14,854 nt of DNA from an uncultured Lachnospiraceae bacterium (GCA_910586605.1 CAJUJR010000069.1:1-14854); one strand, 5' to 3'. Counted from the first letter of the stretch, positions 5,265-13,236 are shown. Notes: generated from the letters alone by a model not told the origin. Numbers and translations are program-made.

Positions 5265-7409
5265 ATGGAGCTTAATATCCGTCTGAACCAGATGTCGAAG
5301 TCATTAAAGACACAGTTTTATATTGACAATCTTGCGATGATTTTTAATCCGCAGGCATTGTTTAGTGATGGGACACAGATGTACCGTGAACCAATAGACC
5401 CAAAGGAAAATGAGTATGTTACCATCCGTTTCCGTGCGGGCAGGGAAAACCTGGATGAGGTGTATTTAGTTTGTGGTGATGAGCGCCAGAAAATGGGCAA
5501 GATATCAAATGACAGGATATTTGATTATTATGAGGGCGGCATCCAGTTAGGGACAGAACGTGTAGAATATTATTTTGAAATACATTGCGGCTCATTTGTC
5601 TGTTACTATAATTCTGTTGGTGTTTGTGATAATATAGAGAATTATTATAATTTTTGGATTACCCCATCATTTTCTACACCGGATTGGGCAAAGGGTGCGA
5701 TTTTCTATCAGATTTATATAGACCGTTTTTATAATGGCGACCGTAGCAATGATGTAGAGGATGATGAATATATTTATATCGGAGAAGGGACGACACGAGT
5801 AACAGATTGGAATAAATATCCGGCAGAAATGGGCGTCCGGGAGTTTTATGGCGGCGATATTGCTGGGGTAATGAAAAAACTGGATTACTTACAGGATTTG
5901 GGGGTAGAAGTTATTTATCTGAACCCAGTATTTGTGTCGCCTTCTAACCATAAATATGATATACAGGATTATGATTATATTGACCCCCATATTGGAAAGA
6001 TAGTAAAAGATGAAGGGGAATTTTTAAAACGTGGGGAAAATGGGGAGCTTTTGTATGATTCCAATCATCCAAATAAAAAGGCGTCCCGCTATATCTGCCG
6101 TGTAACAGATAAGGAAAACCTGGAAGCGAGCAACCGGCTTTTTATAGAGTTTGTAGAGGAAGTCCACCGTCGGGGCATGAAAGTGATTTTGGATGGGGTA
6201 TTTAACCATTGTGGTTCTTTTAATAAATGGCTTGACAGAGAGTGCATTTATGAGGATGCGCCAGGGTATGCAAAAGGGGCGTTTATATCTGCGGAAAGCC
6301 CATACCGCCATTATTTTAAGTTTACAGAGAATTTGTGGCCGTATAATACGGAATATGATGGCTGGTGGGGGCATGATACCCTGCCAAAGCTTAATTATGA
6401 AGAGTCCAGGGAGTTGTTTGAATATGTCCTGCAAATTGGGAAAAAGTGGGTTTCCCCACCATTTAATGTAGATGGCTGGCGTCTTGATGTGGCTGCGGAT
6501 TTAGGCCATTCTGATGAATATAACCATTACTTTTGGCGGGAGTTCCGCAAGGCTGTAAAAGAGGCGAATCCAGATGCCATTATATTAGCAGAGCATTATG
6601 GTGACCCGACGGGGTGGCTTCAGGGCGACCAATGGGATACGGTGATGAACTACGATGCTTTTATGGAGCCAATTACATGGTTTTTAACAGGTGTGGAAAA
6701 GCATAGTGACGAATTCCGAGGGGATTTAAAAGGGAATGCAGATGCTTTTTTTGGTGCGATGCGCCATGCCATGACAAGGTTTTGCACACAGTCTTTGCAG
6801 GTTGCGATGAATGAACTTTCCAACCATGACCATTCCCGTTTCCTAACAAGGACGAACAGCCGTGTGGGGAGAACAAATTCATGTGGCGCGGCATCGGCAA
6901 ATGAAGGGGTAGATAAGGCTGTGTTCCGCCTTGGCGTTATGATACAGATGATGTGGCCGGGCGCGCCGACAATTTATTATGGCGATGAGGCAGGTCTGTG
7001 CGGATGGACGGATCCAGATAACCGCCGTGCCTATCCGTGGGGGCATGAAGATATGGATTTGATTGATTACCACAAAGCAATTATCCGGATTCACAAAGAA
7101 TACCAGGTAATTAAAACAGGTTCGATTATGTTCCTTTTAGGTGAGTATAACTTGATTAGCTTTGGGCGTTTTGACGAAGATGATAAGATTGTAGTAATTA
7201 TCAACCGTGGTGAAGAAGAACGCCAGGTAAATATTCCTGTCTGGCGCTTGGGGATTACCTACCAGACAAGGATGGCTAGGCTGTTTATTACAAACCGGGA
7301 GGGGTATTCGGATGAAATGCAGATGTATTTGGTAAATAATGGGACAATACAGGTGACATGTCCTCCGGTATCAGGAATTGTGATAAAAGACATTGGGGAG
7401 ACGTATTGA
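5265..7409 (+). CDS. GH13 alpha-glucan hydrolase, neopullulanase/cyclomaltodextrinase-like
   Basis: A 714-residue enzyme expected to hydrolyse alpha-1,4 (perhaps also alpha-1,6) bonds in maltodextrins, cyclodextrins or pullulan fragments. An N-terminal beta-rich region (about 35-135) looks like a CBM34-type domain, which in neopullulanases and maltogenic amylases helps dimerise the enzyme. The barrel starts near GAIFYQIYIDRFYNGD (144-159). Conserved regions: DGVFNH (310-315), nucleophile Asp408 in DGWRLDVA, acid/base Glu443 in LAEHYGD, and Asp522 in NHDHSR. LPKLN (373-377) corresponds to the MPKLN marker of the GH13_20 group. No signal peptide is visible, so it is probably intracellular. The ATG at 5265 follows GGAGG by 5 bases; the upstream ATG at 5229 lacks an SD. 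Exact substrate cannot be read from sequence. Confidence 0.9.
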   Translation: MELNIRLNQMSKSLKTQFYIDNLAMIFNPQALFSDGTQMYREPIDPKENEYVTIRFRAGRENLDEVYLVCGDERQKMGKISNDRIFDYYEGGIQLGTERVEYYFEIHCGSFVCYYNSVGVCDNIENYYNFWITPSFSTPDWAKGAIFYQIYIDRFYNGDRSNDVEDDEYIYIGEGTTRVTDWNKYPAEMGVREFYGGDIAGVMKKLDYLQDLGVEVIYLNPVFVSPSNHKYDIQDYDYIDPHIGKIVKDEGEFLKRGENGELLYDSNHPNKKASRYICRVTDKENLEASNRLFIEFVEEVHRRGMKVILDGVFNHCGSFNKWLDRECIYEDAPGYAKGAFISAESPYRHYFKFTENLWPYNTEYDGWWGHDTLPKLNYEESRELFEYVLQIGKKWVSPPFNVDGWRLDVAADLGHSDEYNHYFWREFRKAVKEANPDAIILAEHYGDPTGWLQGDQWDTVMNYDAFMEPITWFLTGVEKHSDEFRGDLKGNADAFFGAMRHAMTRFCTQSLQVAMNELSNHDHSRFLTRTNSRVGRTNSCGAASANEGVDKAVFRLGVMIQMMWPGAPTIYYGDEAGLCGWTDPDNRRAYPWGHEDMDLIDYHKAIIRIHKEYQVIKTGSIMFLLGEYNLISFGRFDEDDKIVVIINRGEEERQVNIPVWRLGITYQTRMARLFITNREGYSDEMQMYLVNNGTIQVTCPPVSGIVIKDIGETY

Positions 7410-7424
7410 TTGAGGGGATTACAA

Positions 7425-8639
7425 ATGAAGAAATTTTTAAAAAGAGTGCTGCAAAAAGGCTGGGGTATAAAAGGTGCTGCAATTGCCGTATTTCTATTCG
7501 GCGTATTGTTTCTTGCCTTTGTGGTAAGGGAGAATATGTCTGTCGGAGCAGGGATGCAGCCGTCTGCAGCAAAGAAAACGTTTAAAACGGCTGCCCCTGT
7601 TCCATCTGTTACAAAGACGCCTGCTGCCGGCAGAAAGAGTGAGATGGAAACGGCGGGGCAGCCTGCGGGGGAAGAGAAGGCGGAGGACAGGGAAACCATC
7701 CATTTAGGTTTTGCCGGGGATATCTGCCTTGATGAAACAAGTGCAGTGATGCGCCATATGAAGCAAAAGGGCGGCTTTTCTAAGGTAATCAGTAAAAAGC
7801 TGGTGGAGAAGATGCAGGGATATGACTGCATGGTAATCAATAATGAATTCAGCGTCAGTAAGCGGGGGGAACCGATGGAGGGCAAAGCTTATACGTTCCG
7901 CAGCCACCCGTCGAACCTGAAATATCTTAAAACTCTTGGCATAGATGTGGCAGGGCTTGCCAATAACCATATATTTGATTATGGGGAAGAAGCATTTCTT
8001 GATACGCTTGGCTATTTAAAAAAAGCCGGGATACAGACAGTCGGTGCTGGCAAAAATAAAAAAGAGGCAAAAAAGCCAGTATATCTTACGGTTAAAAATA
8101 AGAAAATAGCAATTGTAGCCGCTACAAGGGCAGAAAAATATATATTGACTCCAGAGGCAGGCAAGAACAGCCCGGGGGTTTTCCGTACATACCAAGACAG
8201 GGAATATGTAAAGGAAATTAAGAAAGCGGCAAAAAAAGCGGATTATGTAATTGCGTATGTACACTGGGGAACGGAATACAGTACAGAATTAGAAGATGCA
8301 CAAAAAAGCCAGGCAAGGGATTATATCAATGCGGGCGCGGATGCTGTGGTAGGCGCGCATACCCATTGCTTGCAGGGGATAGAATGGTATAAAGGCGTGC
8401 CGATATTTTATAGCCTTGGAAATTTTTGGTTTAATGAAAGGACGCTTTATACGACTGTCCTGGAAATTGACATTACAGATTCAGGGAGGTTTCGTGCAAG
8501 GATGCTCCCATGCTTGCAGAAGGGAAAAGAAACTAGGCTTTTATCCAAAGTTTCTCAAAAAAAGAAATTTGCCCATTATGTAAACTCTATCTCTGTAAAT
8601 GGAAAACTGGATTTGGAAGGCCGTGTACATAAAAAATAA
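7425..8639 (+). CDS. CapA-family (PGA_cap) membrane-anchored metallophosphatase-like protein
   Basis: A 404-residue protein of the CapA/PGA_cap family, whose fold resembles calcineurin-like phosphoesterases. The basic N-terminus and one hydrophobic segment (about 16-34) suggest a signal anchor, followed by a Pro/Ala/Lys/Glu-rich linker (about 40-90) and an extracytoplasmic domain. Likely metal or active-site motifs are FAGDICLD (96-103), NNEFS (139-143), ANNHIFDYG (179-187), YVHWGTEY (278-285), GAHTHC (310-315) and SLGNFWFN (330-337). In Bacillus CapA takes part in poly-gamma-glutamate capsule export, but most family members in Clostridia have no known role and no capB/capC genes are adjacent. 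The ATG at 7425 has GAGGGG 6 bases upstream and lies 15 bases after the amylase stop, so the two are probably co-transcribed. Confidence 0.9.
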   Translation: MKKFLKRVLQKGWGIKGAAIAVFLFGVLFLAFVVRENMSVGAGMQPSAAKKTFKTAAPVPSVTKTPAAGRKSEMETAGQPAGEEKAEDRETIHLGFAGDICLDETSAVMRHMKQKGGFSKVISKKLVEKMQGYDCMVINNEFSVSKRGEPMEGKAYTFRSHPSNLKYLKTLGIDVAGLANNHIFDYGEEAFLDTLGYLKKAGIQTVGAGKNKKEAKKPVYLTVKNKKIAIVAATRAEKYILTPEAGKNSPGVFRTYQDREYVKEIKKAAKKADYVIAYVHWGTEYSTELEDAQKSQARDYINAGADAVVGAHTHCLQGIEWYKGVPIFYSLGNFWFNERTLYTTVLEIDITDSGRFRARMLPCLQKGKETRLLSKVSQKKKFAHYVNSISVNGKLDLEGRVHKK

Positions 8640-8649
8640 ATGTGGGGTA

Positions 8650-8677
8650 TTGACATTAAGGAAAAAGGGTATAAAAT
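8650..8677 (+). promoter_or_regulatory. Promoter of the nifS-nifU-mnmA operon
   Basis: A consensus TTGACA (8650-8655) is followed after 16 bases by TAAAAT (8672-8677). The start point would be near 8684, leaving about 60 bases of leader. I found no clear Rrf2/IscR-type operator by eye and no iscR gene is adjacent. No obvious terminator separates it from capA (8640-8649). Confidence 0.65.
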
Positions 8678-8742
8678 AGCATTATATCAATATACTAGTA
8701 AACCGATAGGAAATATAGAACATAGAGCAGGAGAGAGAGAAA

Positions 8743-9927
8743 ATGGACAAACTGATTTATTTGGATAATGCTGCTACGACATCATTAGGGCAGGAAGCAC
8801 TGGAAGAGATGATGCCCTATTTAAAGGAAAACTATTCCAACCCATCCAGTGTCTATGGTTTTGCACAAAAAGGGAAAAAAGCAGTAGAGGATGCCAGAGG
8901 CGTGATAGCTGCTGCACTGGGGGCAAAAGACAGGGAGATTTATTTTACAGGCGGCGGAAGTGAAAGCGATAATTGGGCTTTAAAAGGGGTAGCAGCAGCG
9001 TTACAGGATAAGGGGAAGCATATTATTACCTCTAAGATTGAGCATCATGCAGTTTTGCATACCTGTGGATATCTGGAACGCCAAGGATATGAAGTGACTT
9101 ATCTGGATGTGGATGAAAATGGGTTGGTATCGCCGGAAGCGGTAGAAGCTTCTATCCGTCCTGACACAATCTTAATTAGCATTATGTTTGCGAATAATGA
9201 GATTGGGACGATAGAGCCAATTGAAAAAATTGGCGAGGTTGCCTCAAGGCATAAAGTTTTGTTCCATACAGATGCAGTACAGGCATTTGGCCATATTCCG
9301 ATAGATGTGGAAAAGATGCACATTGATTTGTTAAGTGCAAGTGGGCATAAGTTTCATGGGCCAAAAGGGATTGGGTTTCTATATATAAAAGATGGTGTTA
9401 AGCTTGATTCCTTAATTCATGGAGGGGCGCAGGAGCGTTCGCGCCGTGCAGGTACGCACAATGTCCCGGGAATCGTAGGGATTGGCGCAGCAGTACAGTC
9501 TGCTATACAGAAGATGCAGGCAAATGCAGAGAAGGAAACAGCTATAAGGGATTATGCAATTGACAGGATATTAAAAGAAGTGCCATATGCACGGTTAAAT
9601 GGAGACAGGACAGAACGCCTTCCCAATAATATCAATATATGCTTCCGTTTTATAGAAGGGGAATCCATGCTGATTATGCTGGATCAGAAGGGAATCTGTG
9701 CTTCGAGCGGTTCAGCGTGTACTTCAGGGTCATTGGACCCATCCCATGTGCTCTTGGCGATTGGGCTTCCGCATGAGATTGCGCATGGTTCGCTCCGTAT
9801 GACTTTGTCCGAGGAGACGACAAAGGAGGATATGGATTATGTGATTGACAGCATTAAGCAGATTGTAGAACGTCTGCGCAGCATGTCGCCATTGTATGAA
9901 GATTTTGTAAGGAGCAATCAACAGTAA
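8743..9927 (+). CDS. nifS: Cysteine desulfurase (NifS/IscS type)
   Basis: A 394-residue PLP enzyme that takes sulfur from L-cysteine, releasing alanine and carrying a persulfide for Fe-S clusters and tRNA thiolation. Visible residues: IYLDNAATT near the start, the PLP-stacking His in SKIEHHAV (97-104), ANNEIG (150-155), PLP-ring Asp177 in HTDAVQ, Schiff-base Lys203 in SASGHKFHGPKGIG, and catalytic Cys326 in SSGSACTSGS. The mobile loop following a short GSACTSGS segment is that of group I (NifS/IscS) rather than SufS. AGGAG at 8729-8733 lies 9 bases before the ATG. It is the first gene of an operon with nifU and mnmA, so its sulfur probably feeds both. Whether it is named iscS or nifS is convention; no nitrogenase genes are seen here. 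Confidence 0.96.
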   Translation: MDKLIYLDNAATTSLGQEALEEMMPYLKENYSNPSSVYGFAQKGKKAVEDARGVIAAALGAKDREIYFTGGGSESDNWALKGVAAALQDKGKHIITSKIEHHAVLHTCGYLERQGYEVTYLDVDENGLVSPEAVEASIRPDTILISIMFANNEIGTIEPIEKIGEVASRHKVLFHTDAVQAFGHIPIDVEKMHIDLLSASGHKFHGPKGIGFLYIKDGVKLDSLIHGGAQERSRRAGTHNVPGIVGIGAAVQSAIQKMQANAEKETAIRDYAIDRILKEVPYARLNGDRTERLPNNINICFRFIEGESMLIMLDQKGICASSGSACTSGSLDPSHVLLAIGLPHEIAHGSLRMTLSEETTKEDMDYVIDSIKQIVERLRSMSPLYEDFVRSNQQ

Positions 9928-9949
9928 AGTTCTCAGAATGGAGGAAGAT

Positions 9950-10372
9950 ATGTACAGTGAAAAGGTGATGGATCATTTTACGAATCCAAGGAACGTAGGG
10001 GAGATAGAGGATGCCAGCGGCGTCGGGACAGTAGGGAATGCAAAATGCGGTGATATTATGCGTATTTACCTAGATATTGATGAAGAGACAAAGGTAATAA
10101 AAGATTGCAAATTTAAGACGTTTGGCTGTGGCGCAGCCGTGGCGACAAGCAGCATGGCGACGGAACTGGTTATGGGAAAGACAATTTATGAAGCGCTGGA
10201 AGTAACAAATAAGGCGGTAATGGAAGCGCTGGATGGCCTTCCTCCGGTAAAGGTACATTGTTCCCTGCTAGCAGAAGAGGCAATCCATGCTGCGCTTTGG
10301 GATTATGCAGAAAAGCATAATATTAAGATAGAAGGGCTGGAGCCGCCGAAAGCGGATATTGGAGATGAGTAA
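9950..10372 (+). CDS. nifU: Fe-S cluster assembly scaffold, NifU N-terminal/IscU type
   Basis: A 140-residue scaffold on which 2Fe-2S or 4Fe-4S clusters are assembled from NifS-derived sulfur. It begins MYSEKVMDHFTNPRNVGEIE, a typical N-terminus. The three cluster ligand cysteines are present: Cys33 in AKCGD (with Asp35), Cys60 in FGCGAAVA and Cys104 in VHCSLLAEEA. It is the single-domain form: there is no central ferredoxin-like part and no C-terminal Nfu domain. The ATG at 9950 has GGAGG 5 bases upstream; an ATG at 9938 lies before that SD and is unlikely. It starts 22 bases after nifS and its last 8 bases overlap the mnmA start, which indicates co-transcription and probably translational coupling. 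Confidence 0.95.
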   Translation: MYSEKVMDHFTNPRNVGEIEDASGVGTVGNAKCGDIMRIYLDIDEETKVIKDCKFKTFGCGAAVATSSMATELVMGKTIYEALEVTNKAVMEALDGLPPVKVHCSLLAEEAIHAALWDYAEKHNIKIEGLEPPKADIGDE

Positions 10373-11453
10373 GAAGGTTGTCGTTGGGATGTCAGGCGGC
10401 GTGGATTCGTCTGTTGCAGCATATCTTTTAAAGGAGCAGGGATATGAAGTGATAGGCGTCACTATGGAAATCTGGCAGAAAGAATCGGAGGGCATTCTAG
10501 AAAGGGAAGGCGGATGCTGCGGGCTGAGCGCGGCAGAGGATGCAAAAAGGGTAGCTGGTGTTTTGGGGATTCCCCATTATGTAATGAACTTCCGTGATCT
10601 ATTTCAGCAGAAGGTAATTGACTATTTTGTGCAGGAGTACCAGGCAGGCCATACGCCGAATCCATGTATTGCCTGTAACCGTTTTGTTAAGTGGGAAGCC
10701 CTGTTACGCCGAAGCATGGAAATTGGGGCAGATTATATTGCAACTGGCCATTATGCCAGTATTAAAAAGCTTGCGAATGGGAGATATGCCATTACCCGTT
10801 CAAAATTTGACAGGAAGGATCAAAGTTATGCTTTGTATAACTTGACACAGGAGCAGCTTTCCCATACGCTAATGCCTTTAGGGGAATATGAGAAAGGGCA
10901 GATCCGATGTATTGCAGCCGAGCAGGGCTTGCAGGTGGCTCGGAAACCTGACAGCCAGGATATTTGTTTTATTCCAGATAACGATTATAAACGTTTTTTA
11001 GAAGAAGAGACTGGTGAGAAGCCTTGTGAAGGGAACTTTGTAGATAAATCTGGCAATGTACTTGGAAAACACAGGGGAATTACCCACTATACAATTGGAC
11101 AGAGGAAAGGACTTAATCTTGCATTTGGGCATCCTGTTTTTGTAACAGAACTCCGCCCTGATACAAATGAAGTAGTGATTGGCGGGGCTGAGGATGTTTA
11201 TGTGGATGCGCTTGAGGCAGTACAGCTCCATTGTATGGCAGTGGAACATTTTGAAGAAGGGCAGCGGATGATGGCAAAAATCCGTTATGCAGATAAGGGG
11301 CAGATGTGCACAATAGAAAAACTGGAGGGGGACAAAGCTTTTATTGCATTTGACCAAGAAGTGCGTGCTGTTACACCTGGGCAGGCTGTTGTATTTTATC
11401 GGGAAAATACTGTGCTTGGCGGGGGGACGATTGTAAGGGGGAGAAAGAAGTAA
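10365..11453 (+). CDS. mnmA: tRNA-specific 2-thiouridylase MnmA
   Basis: A 362-residue ATP-dependent enzyme that installs sulfur at C2 of wobble U34 in tRNA Lys, Glu and Gln. The PP-loop ATP site is GMSGGVDSSVAAYLL (8-22). Following motifs are GHTPNPCIACNRFVKW (about 95-110), the DYIATGHYA block (123-131), DQSYALYNL (152-160) and PDSQDICFIPD (195-205); a C-terminal beta domain runs from about 240 to the end. The two classical catalytic cysteines correspond to Cys104 (in CIACN) and Cys201 (in DICFIP). Cys101 stands where E. coli MnmA has Asp99, making a CxxC pair. The ATG at 10365 gives the family start MSKKVVVGMSGG and overlaps nifU by 8 bases; a TTG at 10359 in frame is less likely. Lying behind nifS and nifU fits delivery of sulfur to tRNA. 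Confidence 0.95.
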   Translation: MSKKVVVGMSGGVDSSVAAYLLKEQGYEVIGVTMEIWQKESEGILEREGGCCGLSAAEDAKRVAGVLGIPHYVMNFRDLFQQKVIDYFVQEYQAGHTPNPCIACNRFVKWEALLRRSMEIGADYIATGHYASIKKLANGRYAITRSKFDRKDQSYALYNLTQEQLSHTLMPLGEYEKGQIRCIAAEQGLQVARKPDSQDICFIPDNDYKRFLEEETGEKPCEGNFVDKSGNVLGKHRGITHYTIGQRKGLNLAFGHPVFVTELRPDTNEVVIGGAEDVYVDALEAVQLHCMAVEHFEEGQRMMAKIRYADKGQMCTIEKLEGDKAFIAFDQEVRAVTPGQAVVFYRENTVLGGGTIVRGRKK

Positions 11454-11491
11454 GAAACTGCATTGGGCAATTTTTATAAAAGGAACAATAA

Positions 11492-11544
11492 GGGACTGTT
11501 AAAAAATAACTTTGCATTTTGCATAGATATTTCTTAACAGCGCC
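11492..11544 (+). repeat. 53-bp palindromic MITE-like element, copy 2
   Basis: Same length and orientation as the copy at 3694-3746, with 43 of 53 positions identical. CTGTTAAAAAATA (11496-11508) pairs with TATTTCTTAACAG (11528-11540) with one mismatch. The outermost bases (GGGACTG against CAGCGCC) are less well paired than in copy 1, and no clear target duplication is seen, so it is probably the older copy. It lies 38 bases after the mnmA stop and may act as an mRNA 3' stem-loop. Confidence 0.78.
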
Positions 11545-11551
11545 TATGCAA

Positions 11552-11585
11552 AAAGGGGACCGCGGATTAACCGGCAGTCCCCTTT
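11552..11585 (-). terminator. Terminator of the Ig-like protein gene
   Basis: AAAGGGGAC (11552-11560) pairs perfectly with GTCCCCTTT (11577-11585), with a further CGG/CCG pairing inside the loop. Read on the minus strand the stem ends in TTTTT and sits 5 bases after the stop codon. On the plus strand the T-run is short (TTT), so termination of the mnmA transcript here is possible but weaker. Confidence 0.8.
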
Positions 11586-11590
11586 CCGTA

Positions 11591-12289
11591 TTACTCGAAA
11601 TCTTCTTCTGTAGATTCTACAACAACGATTTTACATCTGGCTTTTTGTCCATTGGAAATTGTTGCTGTAATTGTAGTTTTTCCGGCTCTCTTTGCAGTCA
11701 CTTTTCCTTGCTTTGAAACAATAGCAATTTTGGGATTTTGTGATTCAAAGACCGGAACCTCCTCCGATATGCTTGGGCGGATTGTGTAAGGAAGATTCAG
11801 TTTTGCGCCTTCTGGCATTTCACGCATGTTCTGGCGGAAAACGACACTGACGGCGCGTGGCGTCACATTTATTTTGGCTGTGAGCGTTTTTTGTTCCTTA
11901 AAAATCAGGAATGTAGTTTTAGTAATCTTAACCTTAATTTTTGCAGTTCCATACCCAACACCAGTATAGGAGCAGGTGTTTCCGGATAACTGTTTTACGG
12001 TAAGAACGTCGGTATCAGAGCTTTTAAAGCTGATATCACAATCTTCGTCGGCATTGAGTACTTTTAATGTAAATGTATCTTCTTGCAAAATATTTCTTTC
12101 ATATTTTGCAAAGAAAGCATTTTCATTAAAAGAACTTTTGCCTTTAAAGATAATATCATTTGACGAAGTTGTCTTTAAAGACGTAAATTCCGGTAAAAGA
12201 GTATCCTCAGCACTGCTTTCTTTTCCCGGCAGGATTGTCAGAGATGACAATATAGCAGCAAGGAGAAGAAATTTTGGAATACTTTTCAT
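11591..12289 (-). CDS. Secreted protein with bacterial Ig-like (BIG2-type) domains
   Basis: A 232-residue protein, the only minus-strand gene. The ATG at 12289 is preceded by GGAG at 5 bases and opens with a signal peptide: basic MKSIPK, hydrophobic FLLLAAILSSLTIL, and a possible signal peptidase I site after KESSA (about 22-27). The frame is open upstream to 12499 but without an SD. The C-terminal part (about 146-225) has the BIG2 pattern: FESQNPKIAIVSKQGKVTAK then RAGKTTITATISNGQKARCK. A preceding region (about 70-143, SFKSSDTDVLTVKQ then GVGYGTAKIKVKI) looks like a second, more divergent Ig-like repeat. No sortase motif, transmembrane tail or catalytic domain is visible. In Clostridia such domains are found on surface and adhesion proteins; here the role is unknown. 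It is divergent from the two-component genes. Confidence 0.85.
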   Translation of the reverse strand: MKSIPKFLLLAAILSSLTILPGKESSAEDTLLPEFTSLKTTSSNDIIFKGKSSFNENAFFAKYERNILQEDTFTLKVLNADEDCDISFKSSDTDVLTVKQLSGNTCSYTGVGYGTAKIKVKITKTTFLIFKEQKTLTAKINVTPRAVSVVFRQNMREMPEGAKLNLPYTIRPSISEEVPVFESQNPKIAIVSKQGKVTAKRAGKTTITATISNGQKARCKIVVVESTEEDFE

Positions 12290-12424
12290 AATAACTCCAT
12301 TCTGCCAGCCAGAGGGGAAGTTTGTTATTGGCCTGGCCGGCACTATATTGCTTATAGTGATGCTACTATATAAATTTAGTATAGCCATTGATAGTGGCAG
12401 AAGAGTGTCAAAAACTTCTTTTTT

Positions 12425-12460
12425 TTGACATAAATTGGTGATAAGCTGTGAATAGTAACA
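12425..12460 (+). promoter_or_regulatory. Dispersed repeat, copy B, beside a TTGACA box upstream of the response regulator
   Basis: The element spans 12440-12460, with the 16-base core GCTGTGAATAGTAACA (12445-12460) identical to copies A and C. A consensus TTGACA -35 box lies at 12425-12430, and 17 bases later, where a -10 box would be, is GTGAAT inside the repeat core, a poor -10 match. A mirror TGTCAA at 12406-12411 gives a second -35-like box facing the minus-strand gene. The layout suggests a site overlapping a regulated promoter, but neither promoter has a good -10 box at normal spacing. Confidence 0.5.
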
Positions 12461-12534
12461 GTAACTGTGAGAGGTGTAGAGGGCTATGGATTGAAACATA
12501 ACAGTATAAGATTGGAAAGAGAGGAGCCTGTGCG

Positions 12535-13236
12535 ATGAAGTATGTATTGATTGCAGATGATAATAAGGATATTACAGATATTTTAAAGGTTTATGTCAGG
12601 AAAGAAGGGTATGAGCCGCTTGTTGCTAAAAATGGGATTGAAGCAGAGCATATGTTTGAAGACTTTTCACCAATTGCTGTTTTGCTAGATGTAATGATGC
12701 CTATAAAGGATGGATATGAAGTATGCAAGGAGATACGTAAGCAGTCCAGTGTGCCTATTATCTTGATTACGGCGCGGGGGGAAGATTTTGATAAAATTAT
12801 GGGGCTTGATATTGGGGCGGATGATTATATTGTCAAACCTTTTAGCCCAAGTGAAGTAATGGCGCGCCTCCGGGCAGTTTTAAGGCGCTTGCAGAAACCA
12901 GAGGATGTTAAGGATGCAGGGAATGTAATACGGATTAGCAATCTGATGGTAAGCTTAGAGGAATATTCTTTTTCCGTAGATGGAAAGCGTGTGCCATTGA
13001 CAAAAAAAGAGATTGAAACGATGTGGACATTGGCAAGTAACCCTAATAAAGTGTTTACAAGGGATAACCTGCTAGATAGCCTTTGGGGATATGATTACTA
13101 TGGGGACAGCAGGACGGTGGACTCCCATATTAAGCGGCTGCGTGCAAAGCTGGATACAGTAAGGCATCCGGATTGGAGCATTAAAACAATCTGGGGGGTT
13201 GGCTATAAGTTTGAAGTGAATGAGGACAACAAATAG
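12535..13236 (+). CDS. OmpR/PhoB-family response regulator
   Basis: A 233-residue cytoplasmic DNA-binding regulator, activated by phosphotransfer from the kinase encoded next. The receiver domain (about 1-118) has acidic residues Asp8-Asp9, phosphoacceptor Asp52 in LLDVMMP, Thr79 in LITARG and Lys101 in IVKPFSP. After a short linker, the winged-helix effector domain (about 131-228) has LTKKEIETMWTLASNPNKVFT and the recognition-helix region SRTVDSHIKRLRAKLD, then the wing GVGYKF. GAGGAG at 12521-12526, 8 bases before ATG, supports the start. The kinase follows 27 bases downstream in the same direction. Targets are unknown; the divergent Ig-like gene and its own operon are the first candidates. 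Confidence 0.95.
   Translation: MKYVLIADDNKDITDILKVYVRKEGYEPLVAKNGIEAEHMFEDFSPIAVLLDVMMPIKDGYEVCKEIRKQSSVPIILITARGEDFDKIMGLDIGADDYIVKPFSPSEVMARLRAVLRRLQKPEDVKDAGNVIRISNLMVSLEEYSFSVDGKRVPLTKKEIETMWTLASNPNKVFTRDNLLDSLWGYDYYGDSRTVDSHIKRLRAKLDTVRHPDWSIKTIWGVGYKFEVNEDNK

Noticed and set aside
7259..7885. A 208-codon minus-strand open frame across the amylase-capA junction
   Set aside because: It is antisense to two well-supported genes, has low-complexity composition and no recognisable domain; it is a shadow of the coding strand.
7425..8639. Poly-gamma-glutamate capsule locus based on the CapA-like gene
   Set aside because: capB, capC and capD homologues are absent nearby; the single CapA-family domain does not establish capsule synthesis.
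8650..8742. IscR/Rrf2 operator upstream of nifS
   Set aside because: I looked for a GAC/GTC-type palindrome and found only loose half-matches; not enough to call.
11976..12428. A 150-codon plus-strand open frame opposite the Ig-like gene
   Set aside because: The minus strand has a signal peptide, SD, Ig-like pattern and terminator; the plus frame has none of these.
12290..12499. Longer minus-strand start for the Ig-like protein at 12499
   Set aside because: The extra 70 residues lack an SD and would bury a clear signal peptide that starts at 12289 with its own SD.
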